From contig JAEZTB010000014.1 of assembly GCA_023443745.1 (NCBI GenBank), positions 1-40,350 on the forward strand: DNA of 40,350 bases, written 5' to 3'. Below the pieces are notes generated by a model. It saw only the letters and a program-made list of their open reading frames with translations, ran no database searches and was not told the DNA's origin. This DNA is from Bacillota bacterium. GTDB lineage: Bacteria; Bacillota; Clostridia; DSM-8532. The translations under genes were made by a program, and so were the position numbers. Positions 32,189 through 40,350 of the stretch are shown in pieces (within the stretch, counting starts at the first letter, position 1; each line of letters starts with the position of its first letter).

Positions 32189-35100
32189 TTATTTGATCAG
32201 CCTGTATATGATGGCAGCAGCTTCTGCCCTATTGACGGCATGATTAGGATTAATAGCATTTCCACTGCCTTTTATGATGCCTTTCGCAACAAGCTTAGTC
32301 ACGCTGTTTCTTGCAAAGGGAGCTACTGCTTCATTATCGGAGAAGGCTTTTAGCACATCGTCACCGGCATCCGCCAAACCAATTCCTGCTGTGCTGAGTG
32401 CCCTATCAACAAGTACCATCATATCCTGTCGCAGAATTTCGCCGTCAGGACTGAACTGGTTATTCCCTGTTCCCGAAGTGATACCAAGGGCCTTCGCAAC
32501 TCCGATTTCCCTATAGTATGGATTGTCTTTGGCAACATCACTGAAATTGTTATTGACCGTTGCGGTAAGTCCAAGGCTTCTGACAAGGTACGCAATGAAT
32601 TCTGCTCTGGTCGCCTTAGCATCAGGTCTGAATGTACTTCCGCCAGACTCAATGATACCTTTTGCCACAAGGACCTTAGCAGCCTGTTCAGCCCAAGCAT
32701 GCCGACCCATATCGGTGAAGGCTATATCCGGTAAAGCCACGGTAAAAGTGCTGAAATGAGTCGTAGTAAAAGTAATTGTGCCTGTGGTCGCATCGTATTT
32801 CGTATTAGTCATAGGCTGCAATTCACCGTTGCTGCCTATGAACCATACCACGAGGCCTTCCGGATTATCCATGTCCTCTTCTGTAAGCGTGTAGGGTATT
32901 GTCACCGTTACAGGACAATCCGGATTATTCCATTCAACCGTTTTTCCGCCGATCTTCATATTCAAACTGATAACAGGCCTGTTTCCGATAGATGCCCTCT
33001 GTTCTTCAGTCAGCACATGATTACCTACTCCAATTGAAAGGGTGACATCTTCATCACCTTGAAGGTTCATGGAACTAAGCAGATTCAGGGGAAGCTCGAT
33101 ACCCGCGATATTTGTTTGCAGTGAAAGCCTACCGTTGGCATTGCTGTTATCGAGTATTCCCGATGGAAGAGTGATGTTATAGGTTGTTGCATTTTCAACC
33201 TTCGGTATTTCTATGGCTACCGTTTTCGAGCTTTTGAATGCATTATTTACAGCAGCTTTTAAAACGGTTACAGATGCGGCTCCTGTAACTGTATTCAATG
33301 AAGGTGCGGTGGTTAAGGCATTATTGGAAGGAGAGCTTGTTCCTGAGCTTCCCGTGTCATTGCCGCCAGAATTATCGCCGCCGTTGTTCGAATAGCTATT
33401 CGTGATGGTTATGGCTCCTTCATCGGGCAGAACGTCATACAGTACATTTTTCCCTGAGCTGTCGCTGTATAGTGAGGCCTCAATTCTCTTCCCGTTCTGC
33501 AACACATAGACATTCGTCCACTCGTCAGGTATCTTCGTTTTTACTGTGAGCTTCTGATCATATACCTCATTGTCAAGGGTATCCTCCAATCCTACCGTAA
33601 TGACGTTTGCGGCTATGGAGGATGTAAGGGTGGAGCTGCTTCTCTCCTTCATATACTTGCTGATATTGGATAGGGTATCGATCCAGACCTCTTCTTTATG
33701 ATCCGCCACATAGCCATAGAATCCATCATAAACTTCTAGCGGAGGAGAGCCCCATCCCTCATAGTCACAACCGTGGCCCACTGTGATTAGCCAGTAACCC
33801 TTTTCGATTGCGTCATCAAGCCAGGCTTTTGCTTCATCCACGGTAGTGTCTTCATCACTACTATGCTCTTTATCATAGAAGGTCTTGCTGTGAAGCTCAT
33901 AGTAATTCGTACCGTTAGGTGAATTGCCAACGATTTCATCGCCGCCGGTTCTTGCCGCTATAAATACCTCTTTTGCTATGTTATTGATTTCATCATTGGT
34001 ATCATAGTTCGGGTAAATAATCGTCTCGCAAGGTACGCCTAACTCCTTTTCAAGCCGCTCCCTGGAATTGCGGAAGTCGTCCAGAAGCGCTTTCCCACCC
34101 AGCTTGTCGAGGAAATTAGGTATGCCGCTGCCCTCATAACCCTCACTGTCAACCGGCTTGGCATGGTTCATCATATGGCTCGATACCTCAAAATACCCCG
34201 TAGCCACAAGGTCCTTGAAGTCCTGCCATGAGCCCATGGAGACGCCGCCATAATAGTCGTTATCCTCATGCTCTCCCTTTTCAATGTAGGTCGGCACCAG
34301 GGCTATATTGGCCGGAAAATCATATTTCTTATGCAATGTCTCAAATTTTTTAAGGGAATTGATGATTCCGTCATCGTAAGTAGCCGTATAGGCTGAAGCT
34401 TTATTACCCTTCCACGGGCTGACCTCGCTTTCGCCGGTTACAGAGAGGCTTCCGACCAGTTTCAGCTTCAATGCCCCTGAATTTAATGCTTCCAGCTCAT
34501 TAACACTCTTGCCCTTAACGGTTGCGTAGATTGTGACCACCCTTGTAATGGGGCTGACGGAAGCTCCGCTGATGGTGATAAGAATTGAATTGTCTGTCCT
34601 GTCCACCGAATACTCAGCTGTCATTCCTTCGGGAAGCCCGACAATTTCAATGCAGTTTTCAGGTATTGTATCCCTGAAGGTTGCATTGAGCAGCTTAATT
34701 TTAAAGGTATCGCCGTCCTCAGCTCTTTTATGGTCGCTTGCAATTTGGACGGCACTGTCCTGGACCAAAGCCTTGACTCTTCCCAGGGCATCATATGAGC
34801 CTGCGGAAGCCGCAGTAATTATAGTATCTTTTCCCTGAACGGCATTGTATGATATCCACTTTTTCCCGTCTTTTATATAAGGCGTTATTGGAGCACTTAC
34901 TTCACCATCGCCCTGCTTAACCGTTACAGAAGTCCATTCGTTGGGCACAGCGGTTTGAAGGGTTAAGGCCTGACTGAATCTTGCTTTTCCCGTACAATCT
35001 TTCTGCTGTGCCAATTCTTCCGGCAGTGTAAGGTTTATGATTCCGCTGTCATCATCAAAGCTTTTAACCAAAACTCTTGCAGCTTCTCTTTCACGAATGT

Positions 35101-37618
35101 ACTTAACGATGTTGGCGAGAGAATCAATCCATAATTGGTCTTTTTTGCTTTCAACATATTTAAAATGGTTCTTCAGCCAGCTGAACGGTGTCGGCATCCA
35201 CCAGTCCGGATAGGCACTAAAGGCCCCGGTACCCTCCAAATAATCATCAACGGTCAGGTCCTTGTACTCCTCAACATCGTCATATACGCCTCTTGATTCA
35301 ATGGATACGAAACCGTTGGATGCAATTGCCGCATCAATAGTTGCATTCATATCGTCATTCGAGTTCCCCCAACCTACAAACGGATAAACGACATGGCCCC
35401 CGAGATCATAATAAGAATTTGTATCCGGGCTGTTTACGGCAGCTTCAAAATCGCCCCGCATTGTGGCAAGGAAGTAGTCGTCCATGACATCAGTCAGCTC
35501 CGGATTGTCGCCGGTAAGATAGTCATTCCCCATCATGACTTCGGCTGGAAGACCTGTATTTGTTTCAATGTCCGACTTTCCAGCAGCCATCAGCGCGTCT
35601 GCGGCAGCAGCTGACATACCATCCTTCCAGTTTCCGTCCCTATCTACAAACTGAGAATCAAATCCGGGTCCGAAATAGCCGAGGCTTAGCGCATCGGAAG
35701 TCGTCAAGGCTATTAATTCAACCCAGGTCGCCATTTCAGTCGAACCCATATTAGCGGTGTTGATATAGGCGGTGCCTTTGATTCCGTAATCCTCCATGAG
35801 CGGTTTAATCAGAGTCAATGACTTTTTAAATCCGCCTGCAAATCCTACTGTATACGCTGCTTCCTTGTTATCAAGCCATGTGCTGATTTTCGTTTCAAAA
35901 GGCTTATAACCGTATACCTCAAATTCGGTAAAGGAATAGCCCCATGGCGTATCACGTTTTATACCTATAAACTTTACATATCTTGCCGAGCCCTCCACAG
36001 ATATTACATCATACCAGTCCGAAATACCTTCAGTAGTGGAAAATACCGGTTCCGCTGCATCCCAGGCAGCCTCGGAGTCTTCATTTGAAAACTTAATGCT
36101 GTATTCAAGAGCGGGTGCATCCCAATCTATCGCAATTTTCTTTATGATGTAAACATCACCAAGGTCAACAGTAAATTCCTGGGGGTCCACAATATCGTTC
36201 ATCGGATCTTCTTCACTGCCTTCTATGCTGTCCCACCTGGTGGAATAATCTCCGTCAAGGGCCTTGATTGGAGCATATTCATCACTGTTTTCATAGTAGC
36301 TTGTTGCTGTAGCTGTTTTATTTAGCGCAATATTATCAAGATATGAAAAGTCATTCTCGTTATCAGGTGCCGAATCGCCGCCGGTATAAAGGTCGTCGGC
36401 ACCAGCCGGATCACCCAGATCAAATTTTTCAAATTTGATTCCTTCCTTTGTACCCGCTACAAACAATACCTCTGTATCCTCCAAAGCAGAAGCGGAGGTA
36501 AGAAACATTCCGTCCGTTCCTATGTAATCCCACTTGATGGTTCCATTCAAAGTTTTGTTAAGATTTACGGAATTTGCAGTCAGGTTTAAGACCGCAGCGC
36601 CCGAGTAAAGGGTGGGATAAACTGCAATATGGGTATTTCCTACCTGCTTTACGACGGTCCTTGCTTCCCTGACGGTGTACGGAAGTCCTGTTTCTCTTGC
36701 GGTGATTTTCCCAGTCTTATCAACCAGCACGGCAAAGCCGCCTTCATCTAGTGTGGACCCGGTAACAAGATATCTTTCCAGTGTAGGCACATAACATACA
36801 TCATAATAGTAGTATCTGTTATTATCTATAAGAGCAATGGGTTCGCCTACCCCGACCTCTGTTGTTATGGCCGCATAGACCGTTCCTCCGCCTTCGCCTG
36901 CAATGCCATATCTCTGCCAGACCTGAAGCCAGTTGCTGTCAGATCCTGCAACCACCGACCACCAATCCCTGTTCTCGACACTGATACTGGTCTCCATGAG
37001 TGGGCCCATTGTACCGTCTTCATAAACAACTCTGCTATAAATGTCGTCCCCTGTGCCTAGATTGTCGACTCCCCCGCTATTTATCCAGCCATCGCAAAAG
37101 GTAACAAGAAACTTGTCGCCTGAAGCGGCCACATGGCCTGAATGCCCTCCCTGTGGGGGCATAAGCTTTTCTCCATATGGCGTCGTGTTGCCTAAATGGC
37201 TGTTCCATATGCCGTAAGTCTGGTCAAGAGTCTCATCATGCTGTGCATCCTCGGCTGACACCAAGATAGCGCCATTACTGTTTATTGCAGCACTGGCCGG
37301 TTCCTGTGCCAGAATATCATCTGCCAATGCTTCAATTTCAATGGAATTTTCGGGATTTTCATAATCAATATTTTTCAGGTCCAGCCATGAATAGTAAATA
37401 TCATGATCCCACTCATCCCCGGGCAGGGTCGGGGGATAACCATTGCTTGAAAAAATCAGCAAGGTTTTATCCTCAACCTGTAAAAGATTCACGCCATGCA
37501 TATAGGCTCTGCTGTCTTCATCTTCTGAGGCACTTACACTTGGGCCTACGCCTGTGAAAACTGAAAACAGCATACACAGTACAAGGAAAATACTTAATAG
37601 CCTTTTTGGTTTTTTCAT
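32189..37618 (-). CDS. Giant SLH-anchored surface protein with discoidin and two deacetylase-like domains (1809 aa)
   Basis: The ATG at 37616-37618 follows AGGAGG. Order: signal peptide (1-30); an unrecognised beta-rich domain (about 36-400, PPQGGHSGHVAASGDKF) shared with the divergent neighbour; F5/8-type C discoidin domain (about 426-568); first NodB-like domain (about 573-840) with degenerate motifs (YTVGFAGG in place of TYDDG, no HxxxH); beta linkers (to about 1065); second NodB-like domain with TYDDG (D1082, D1083) and H1148/H1152 in SSHMMNH, a full metal site; beta linker; G/S/N-rich segment; another beta domain; three SLH repeats (about 1632-1809). The second NodB domain probably deacetylates an amino-sugar polymer at the cell surface, and the SLH repeats anchor it to pyruvylated wall polymer. 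The first NodB domain may only bind. Confidence 0.9.
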   Translation of the reverse strand: MKKPKRLLSIFLVLCMLFSVFTGVGPSVSASEDEDSRAYMHGVNLLQVEDKTLLIFSSNGYPPTLPGDEWDHDIYYSWLDLKNIDYENPENSIEIEALADDILAQEPASAAINSNGAILVSAEDAQHDETLDQTYGIWNSHLGNTTPYGEKLMPPQGGHSGHVAASGDKFLVTFCDGWINSGGVDNLGTGDDIYSRVVYEDGTMGPLMETSISVENRDWWSVVAGSDSNWLQVWQRYGIAGEGGGTVYAAITTEVGVGEPIALIDNNRYYYYDVCYVPTLERYLVTGSTLDEGGFAVLVDKTGKITARETGLPYTVREARTVVKQVGNTHIAVYPTLYSGAAVLNLTANSVNLNKTLNGTIKWDYIGTDGMFLTSASALEDTEVLFVAGTKEGIKFEKFDLGDPAGADDLYTGGDSAPDNENDFSYLDNIALNKTATATSYYENSDEYAPIKALDGDYSTRWDSIEGSEEDPMNDIVDPQEFTVDLGDVYIIKKIAIDWDAPALEYSIKFSNEDSEAAWDAAEPVFSTTEGISDWYDVISVEGSARYVKFIGIKRDTPWGYSFTEFEVYGYKPFETKISTWLDNKEAAYTVGFAGGFKKSLTLIKPLMEDYGIKGTAYINTANMGSTEMATWVELIALTTSDALSLGYFGPGFDSQFVDRDGNWKDGMSAAAADALMAAGKSDIETNTGLPAEVMMGNDYLTGDNPELTDVMDDYFLATMRGDFEAAVNSPDTNSYYDLGGHVVYPFVGWGNSNDDMNATIDAAIASNGFVSIESRGVYDDVEEYKDLTVDDYLEGTGAFSAYPDWWMPTPFSWLKNHFKYVESKKDQLWIDSLANIVKYIREREAARVLVKSFDDDSGIINLTLPEELAQQKDCTGKARFSQALTLQTAVPNEWTSVTVKQGDGEVSAPITPYIKDGKKWISYNAVQGKDTIITAASAGSYDALGRVKALVQDSAVQIASDHKRAEDGDTFKIKLLNATFRDTIPENCIEIVGLPEGMTAEYSVDRTDNSILITISGASVSPITRVVTIYATVKGKSVNELEALNSGALKLKLVGSLSVTGESEVSPWKGNKASAYTATYDDGIINSLKKFETLHKKYDFPANIALVPTYIEKGEHEDNDYYGGVSMGSWQDFKDLVATGYFEVSSHMMNHAKPVDSEGYEGSGIPNFLDKLGGKALLDDFRNSRERLEKELGVPCETIIYPNYDTNDEINNIAKEVFIAARTGGDEIVGNSPNGTNYYELHSKTFYDKEHSSDEDTTVDEAKAWLDDAIEKGYWLITVGHGCDYEGWGSPPLEVYDGFYGYVADHKEEVWIDTLSNISKYMKERSSSTLTSSIAANVITVGLEDTLDNEVYDQKLTVKTKIPDEWTNVYVLQNGKRIEASLYSDSSGKNVLYDVLPDEGAITITNSYSNNGGDNSGGNDTGSSGTSSPSNNALTTAPSLNTVTGAASVTVLKAAVNNAFKSSKTVAIEIPKVENATTYNITLPSGILDNSNANGRLSLQTNIAGIELPLNLLSSMNLQGDEDVTLSIGVGNHVLTEEQRASIGNRPVISLNMKIGGKTVEWNNPDCPVTVTIPYTLTEEDMDNPEGLVVWFIGSNGELQPMTNTKYDATTGTITFTTTHFSTFTVALPDIAFTDMGRHAWAEQAAKVLVAKGIIESGGSTFRPDAKATRAEFIAYLVRSLGLTATVNNNFSDVAKDNPYYREIGVAKALGITSGTGNNQFSPDGEILRQDMMVLVDRALSTAGIGLADAGDDVLKAFSDNEAVAPFARNSVTKLVAKGIIKGSGNAINPNHAVNRAEAAAIIYRLIK

Positions 37619-37644
37619 TAAATAATCCTCCTGAAAAAAAATTT

Positions 37645-37676
37645 CTGTTCGAAAAATATAAAAATTTTTTGAACAG
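37645..37676 (-). promoter_or_regulatory. Leader hairpin of the giant surface protein gene
   Basis: CTGTTC (37645-37650) and GAACAG (37671-37676) with inner A/T runs form a hairpin followed on the minus strand by AAATTTTTTT, about 15-20 bases before the AGGAGG site. It resembles a terminator or attenuator in the leader, or a 5' stabilising structure. Confidence 0.4.
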
Positions 37677-37908
37677 ATCATGGGTCTGGGATGGTTTCAT
37701 TATAAATACGCAGGTTTTTTTTTAGAATGGTGGTAATTAACGATTCATATCACTTTATAACGAATTGAAATAATCGGATAAAGGCTGTGGAGTCAATGCA
37801 TTGTTTAGGCGTATTTATCGTTGATGAAGTATATTTAATCCTTTCATCCCGCCATTTATAATTTCTATATTGGAATATGTTCCAAAATTTACAATCAGGA
37901 GGAAAATT
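37677..37908. promoter_or_regulatory. Divergent promoter region of the two surface protein genes
   Basis: On the minus strand TATAAT lies at 37699-37704 without a fitting -35; on the plus strand TATAAT lies at 37857-37862 with only TTTAAT at 17 bp. Both look activator dependent. Nothing else is evident. Confidence 0.35.
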
Positions 37909-40203
37909 ATGAATCATTTAAAGCGGAAAGTATCCTGGGTACTTACGGTCATGATGGTCATGATGTCAATGATGACATTTAATCCCATCGTAAATGCGGC
38001 TACTGATGTAGCGCAGGGCAAAACTGCAACCGCCAGCTCGACATTAAGCGGCTACCAGGCAAGTAAAGCAAATGATGCCGACACCACATCACGATGGTGT
38101 GCCTCCGGCGCCTCATTCCCGCAGTGGTGGAAAGTTGATCTTGGTCAGAGCTACAGCATTACCGGCACTTCGCTCACCTTTGCTCCATCAGGTTCTTCAT
38201 TTAAGTACAAAATTGAAGTATCGACAGATGGCACTACTTTTACTGTAATAACAGATAAAACTTCCGCTAATTACTCCGGCACACAGAATGACAGCTTTAC
38301 AACAACAGCAAGATATATAAGAATAACCTTTACAGGCAGTGGTACAAGTGACTGGGCAAGTTTATCAAATGTTAAGGTCTACACTGACAGCACCGGTGGC
38401 GGTGACAGCTCCAATGTATCATTGGGTAAATCCGCATCTGCCTGCAGTATATTAAGTGGCTATCCTGCAAGCTATGCCAATGATTCAGACACCGCTTCAA
38501 GATGGTGCGCATCCGGCTCTTCATTCCCACAGTGGTGGAATGTGGACCTCGGCGGTAATTTTGATATTACAGGTTCAGCCATAACCCTTGCCCCTTCCGG
38601 CGCTTCTTTTAAATATAAAATTGAAGTATCGGCCGATGGCTCCAACTACACTTCAAAGGTTGATAAAACTTCTGCCAATTACTCAGGTACTCAGAATGAC
38701 AGTTTTACGGCAACGGCAAGATATGTAAAAATAACTTTTACAGGCAGTGGTACAAGTGATTGGGCAAGCCTCTCGGATGTCAAGGTATTTGGAACACAAT
38801 CAGGAGGAGTAACTGCTCCCAATGTACCCGCAGGTTTGGCGGCAACTGCTGCAAGCAGTTATTCCATTAATGTAACATGGAATAACGTATCAAATGCAAC
38901 AGGCTACGATCTGGAGGTAGATGGTAACATTATGAGTAACGCAACTAATCCATATGAACATACAGGTCTTACAGCAAATTCAACCCACAGTTACAGGGTA
39001 AGAGCTAAGAATTCTGCCGGCACCAGTGCATGGAGCAGCGCTGTTTCAGCTACTACATTAAATAGCAGCACACTGCCTCCTATCAACAATCCTCCCTCGG
39101 TGGGATTTCCGCCTTCGTCAGAGGATCATCGCGAATATATGCATGGTATTGACCTGCTAAAAGTAGGGAATCGAACACTGCTTGTCTTTTCAAGCAACAA
39201 TTACCCTCCAACGCAGCCAACAGGAGAGTGGGTACATGACATATACTATTCCTGGATCGATCCTCTTTATCCAAATGAAACATTAAATATCCAAACAATG
39301 GTGGGTGACAATCTGGCACAGGAACCGGCAAGTGCAGCAGTGAATTCCAATGGGCGCATTGTCGTTACGGCCGAAGATGCACAATTTGATGCGACAGCCC
39401 TTGACCAGACCTTCGGAATGTGGGACAGCAGCCTCAATGTAATCCATGATTACGGAGTTAAACTAATGCCACCCCAGGGTGGACATTCAGGTCATGTAGC
39501 AGCAAGCGGAGACAAATTCCTGTTCAGCTTCAGTGACGGGTGGGTTAATGGCGGCGGAGTCGATAATCTTGGCACGGGTGATGAAGTATACGGCAAGATC
39601 ATCAATAACGATGGAACAACCAGTGCCATGATAAACACCAGCGTCGGTAAAACCCGTGACTGGTGGCCTATTGTCGCCGGATCGGACACTAACTGGCTGC
39701 AGGTATGGCAGAGGTATGGTAAGGCAGGAACTGGCGGCGGTACCGTCTGGGGAGCCATCATTTCTCAAAACGGAAGTATTGTCAAAAATTTCGAGATTTA
39801 TAGCAATAACAAATACTATTATTATGATGTAAAATACCTTGCTAATCTTGGGCTTTACCTGGTCATAGGCTCACAGGATCTTAGCACTAACGGAGGAATT
39901 GCCGTCTTGATTGATAAAAATGGGAACATCATCGATACCTTGACCGGCTTGCCCAACACCGTGCGAGAGGGACAGACTGCAATTTATGAAAGTGGAAATA
40001 CCGTAAAAGCAGTTTATCCGACCCTTCCGACCGGTGCGGCCGTTCTGGATATCACGTCAACTTCCATATCTTTGTCTAAGACATTGTCCTGTTCATGGGA
40101 GTGGGACTATATGGGAGTCGCGGGAATGTTCTCAGCACCGACACGAGTACTTTTCGCAGTCAATTCCTATAGAGGTGTTAGGTTTATAATGTTTGATATT
40201 TAA
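37909..40203 (+). CDS. Secreted protein with two discoidin domains and Fn3 (764 aa)
   Basis: The ATG at 37909 follows AGGAGG at 8 bp. A signal peptide (to about residue 31, VNAATD) precedes two near-identical F5/8-type C domains (about 33-160 and 168-300; ANDxDTxSRWCASGxSFPQWW), then an Fn3 domain (about 302-385; PNVPAGLAATAASSYSINVTW) and a domain of about 355 residues (406-764; YMHGIDLLKVGNRTLLVFSS, PPQGGHSGHVAASGDKFLFSFSDGW) shared with the giant protein. There is no SLH or sortase motif, so it is released or held by its carbohydrate-binding domains. The discoidin domains likely bind sugars. Confidence 0.9.
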   Translation: MNHLKRKVSWVLTVMMVMMSMMTFNPIVNAATDVAQGKTATASSTLSGYQASKANDADTTSRWCASGASFPQWWKVDLGQSYSITGTSLTFAPSGSSFKYKIEVSTDGTTFTVITDKTSANYSGTQNDSFTTTARYIRITFTGSGTSDWASLSNVKVYTDSTGGGDSSNVSLGKSASACSILSGYPASYANDSDTASRWCASGSSFPQWWNVDLGGNFDITGSAITLAPSGASFKYKIEVSADGSNYTSKVDKTSANYSGTQNDSFTATARYVKITFTGSGTSDWASLSDVKVFGTQSGGVTAPNVPAGLAATAASSYSINVTWNNVSNATGYDLEVDGNIMSNATNPYEHTGLTANSTHSYRVRAKNSAGTSAWSSAVSATTLNSSTLPPINNPPSVGFPPSSEDHREYMHGIDLLKVGNRTLLVFSSNNYPPTQPTGEWVHDIYYSWIDPLYPNETLNIQTMVGDNLAQEPASAAVNSNGRIVVTAEDAQFDATALDQTFGMWDSSLNVIHDYGVKLMPPQGGHSGHVAASGDKFLFSFSDGWVNGGGVDNLGTGDEVYGKIINNDGTTSAMINTSVGKTRDWWPIVAGSDTNWLQVWQRYGKAGTGGGTVWGAIISQNGSIVKNFEIYSNNKYYYYDVKYLANLGLYLVIGSQDLSTNGGIAVLIDKNGNIIDTLTGLPNTVREGQTAIYESGNTVKAVYPTLPTGAAVLDITSTSISLSKTLSCSWEWDYMGVAGMFSAPTRVLFAVNSYRGVRFIMFDI
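38025..38790 (+). repeat. Tandem 408-bp intragenic repeat (discoidin domains)
   Basis: The two discoidin domains are direct repeats at the DNA level with a 408-bp (136-codon) period. For example the stretch at 38341 recurs at 38749 with one difference in 20 bases, and 38059 matches 38467. Silent differences dominate, so the duplication is recent or under purifying selection. Confidence 0.85.
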
Positions 40204-40224
40204 ACAGATTAAGGGTGCTGATCA

Positions 40225-40350
40225 AGAGGCTGTAAAAAATCTTGTGTATGGTAAAGGAAATACTCTTTTCTGGTAAGGATTAGTAATAAGAAACCAGAAG
40301 GGAGTATTTTTTATGGTAGCATTGCCTAAGGATGTAATTCAGGAAATAAT
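40225..40350 (+). mobile_element. Left end of an IS element, probably IS256 family
   Basis: The stretch GAGGCTGTAAAAAATCTTGT followed by GTATGGTAAAG near 40225-40257 resembles terminal inverted repeats of IS256-type elements, and a transposase-like start follows. Only the first about 125 bp are inside the window, so the right end cannot be compared. Confidence 0.45.
40313..40350 (+). CDS. Transposase, N-terminal fragment (probably IS256/Mutator type)
   Basis: ATG at 40313 follows AAGGGAG at about 8 bp. Twelve residues (MVALPKDVIQEI) run to the window edge. The start fits IS256-type transposases by memory only. Confidence 0.4.
   Translation, partial: MVALPKDVIQEI

Noticed and set aside
1..40350. 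CRISPR arrays, tRNA or rRNA genes
   Set aside because: No regularly spaced short repeats and no cloverleaf or rRNA-like stretches were found; the repeats present are the 98-bp pair and the intragenic discoidin repeat.

Overview
The window looks like chromosomal DNA of a low-GC Gram-positive anaerobe, most likely class Clostridia. The evidence is A/T-rich intergenic DNA, strong AGGAGG ribosome binding sites with some TTG and GTG starts, PBSX-type (xkd) tail genes, LplB/YtcP-type permeases paired with a YesM/YesN-like two-component system, and SLH-anchored surface proteins. The species cannot be named from sequence alone.

Positions 1-640 are a junction. A 3' fragment of an IS21-family istB is cut off near position 130, and a minus-strand unit of two very small reading frames with a good promoter follows.

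Positions 645-20331 hold a contractile-tail prophage module read almost wholly on the minus strand. In transcription order it has an ImmA/XRE switch (19.1-20.3 kb, plus strand) with two face-to-face consensus promoters and three palindromic operators; a small phage gene and an ArpU-like late regulator (18.2-18.9 kb); a cargo island flanked by 98-bp direct repeats (15.1-18.2 kb); a tail cassette from tail terminator, sheath and tube through a frameshifting chaperone, tape measure and baseplate to fibre (3.0-14.6 kb); holin and amidase (1.66-2.85 kb); and a separately promoted three-gene cargo operon with a putative nuclease toxin (0.65-1.58 kb). No capsid, portal, terminase, protease, integrase or replication gene is present between regulator and tail. 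This is the layout of a phage-tail-like bacteriocin (R-type tailocin, diffocin/PBSX-like) rather than a complete phage.

Positions 20439-32069 are a glycan-use locus. On the minus strand are a GH20 beta-N-acetylhexosaminidase without signal peptide, a GH4 6-phospho-glycosidase and a BadF-type sugar kinase. Divergent from them on the plus strand are two ABC permeases, a lipoprotein solute-binding protein, an AraC-type response regulator and a YesM-type histidine kinase. The transporter has no ATPase gene here, and there is no PTS.

Positions 32189-40203 encode two large divergent secreted proteins. One (1809 aa) has a discoidin domain, two polysaccharide-deacetylase-like domains (one with its metal site intact, one degenerate) and three SLH repeats. 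The other (764 aa) has two discoidin domains and an Fn3 domain. Both share a domain of about 360 residues that I do not recognise. The window ends in the left end of an IS element, probably IS256 family. A working model is that the surface proteins bind and deacetylate an amino-sugar polymer, the ABC system imports oligosaccharides, and the cytoplasmic enzymes degrade them.
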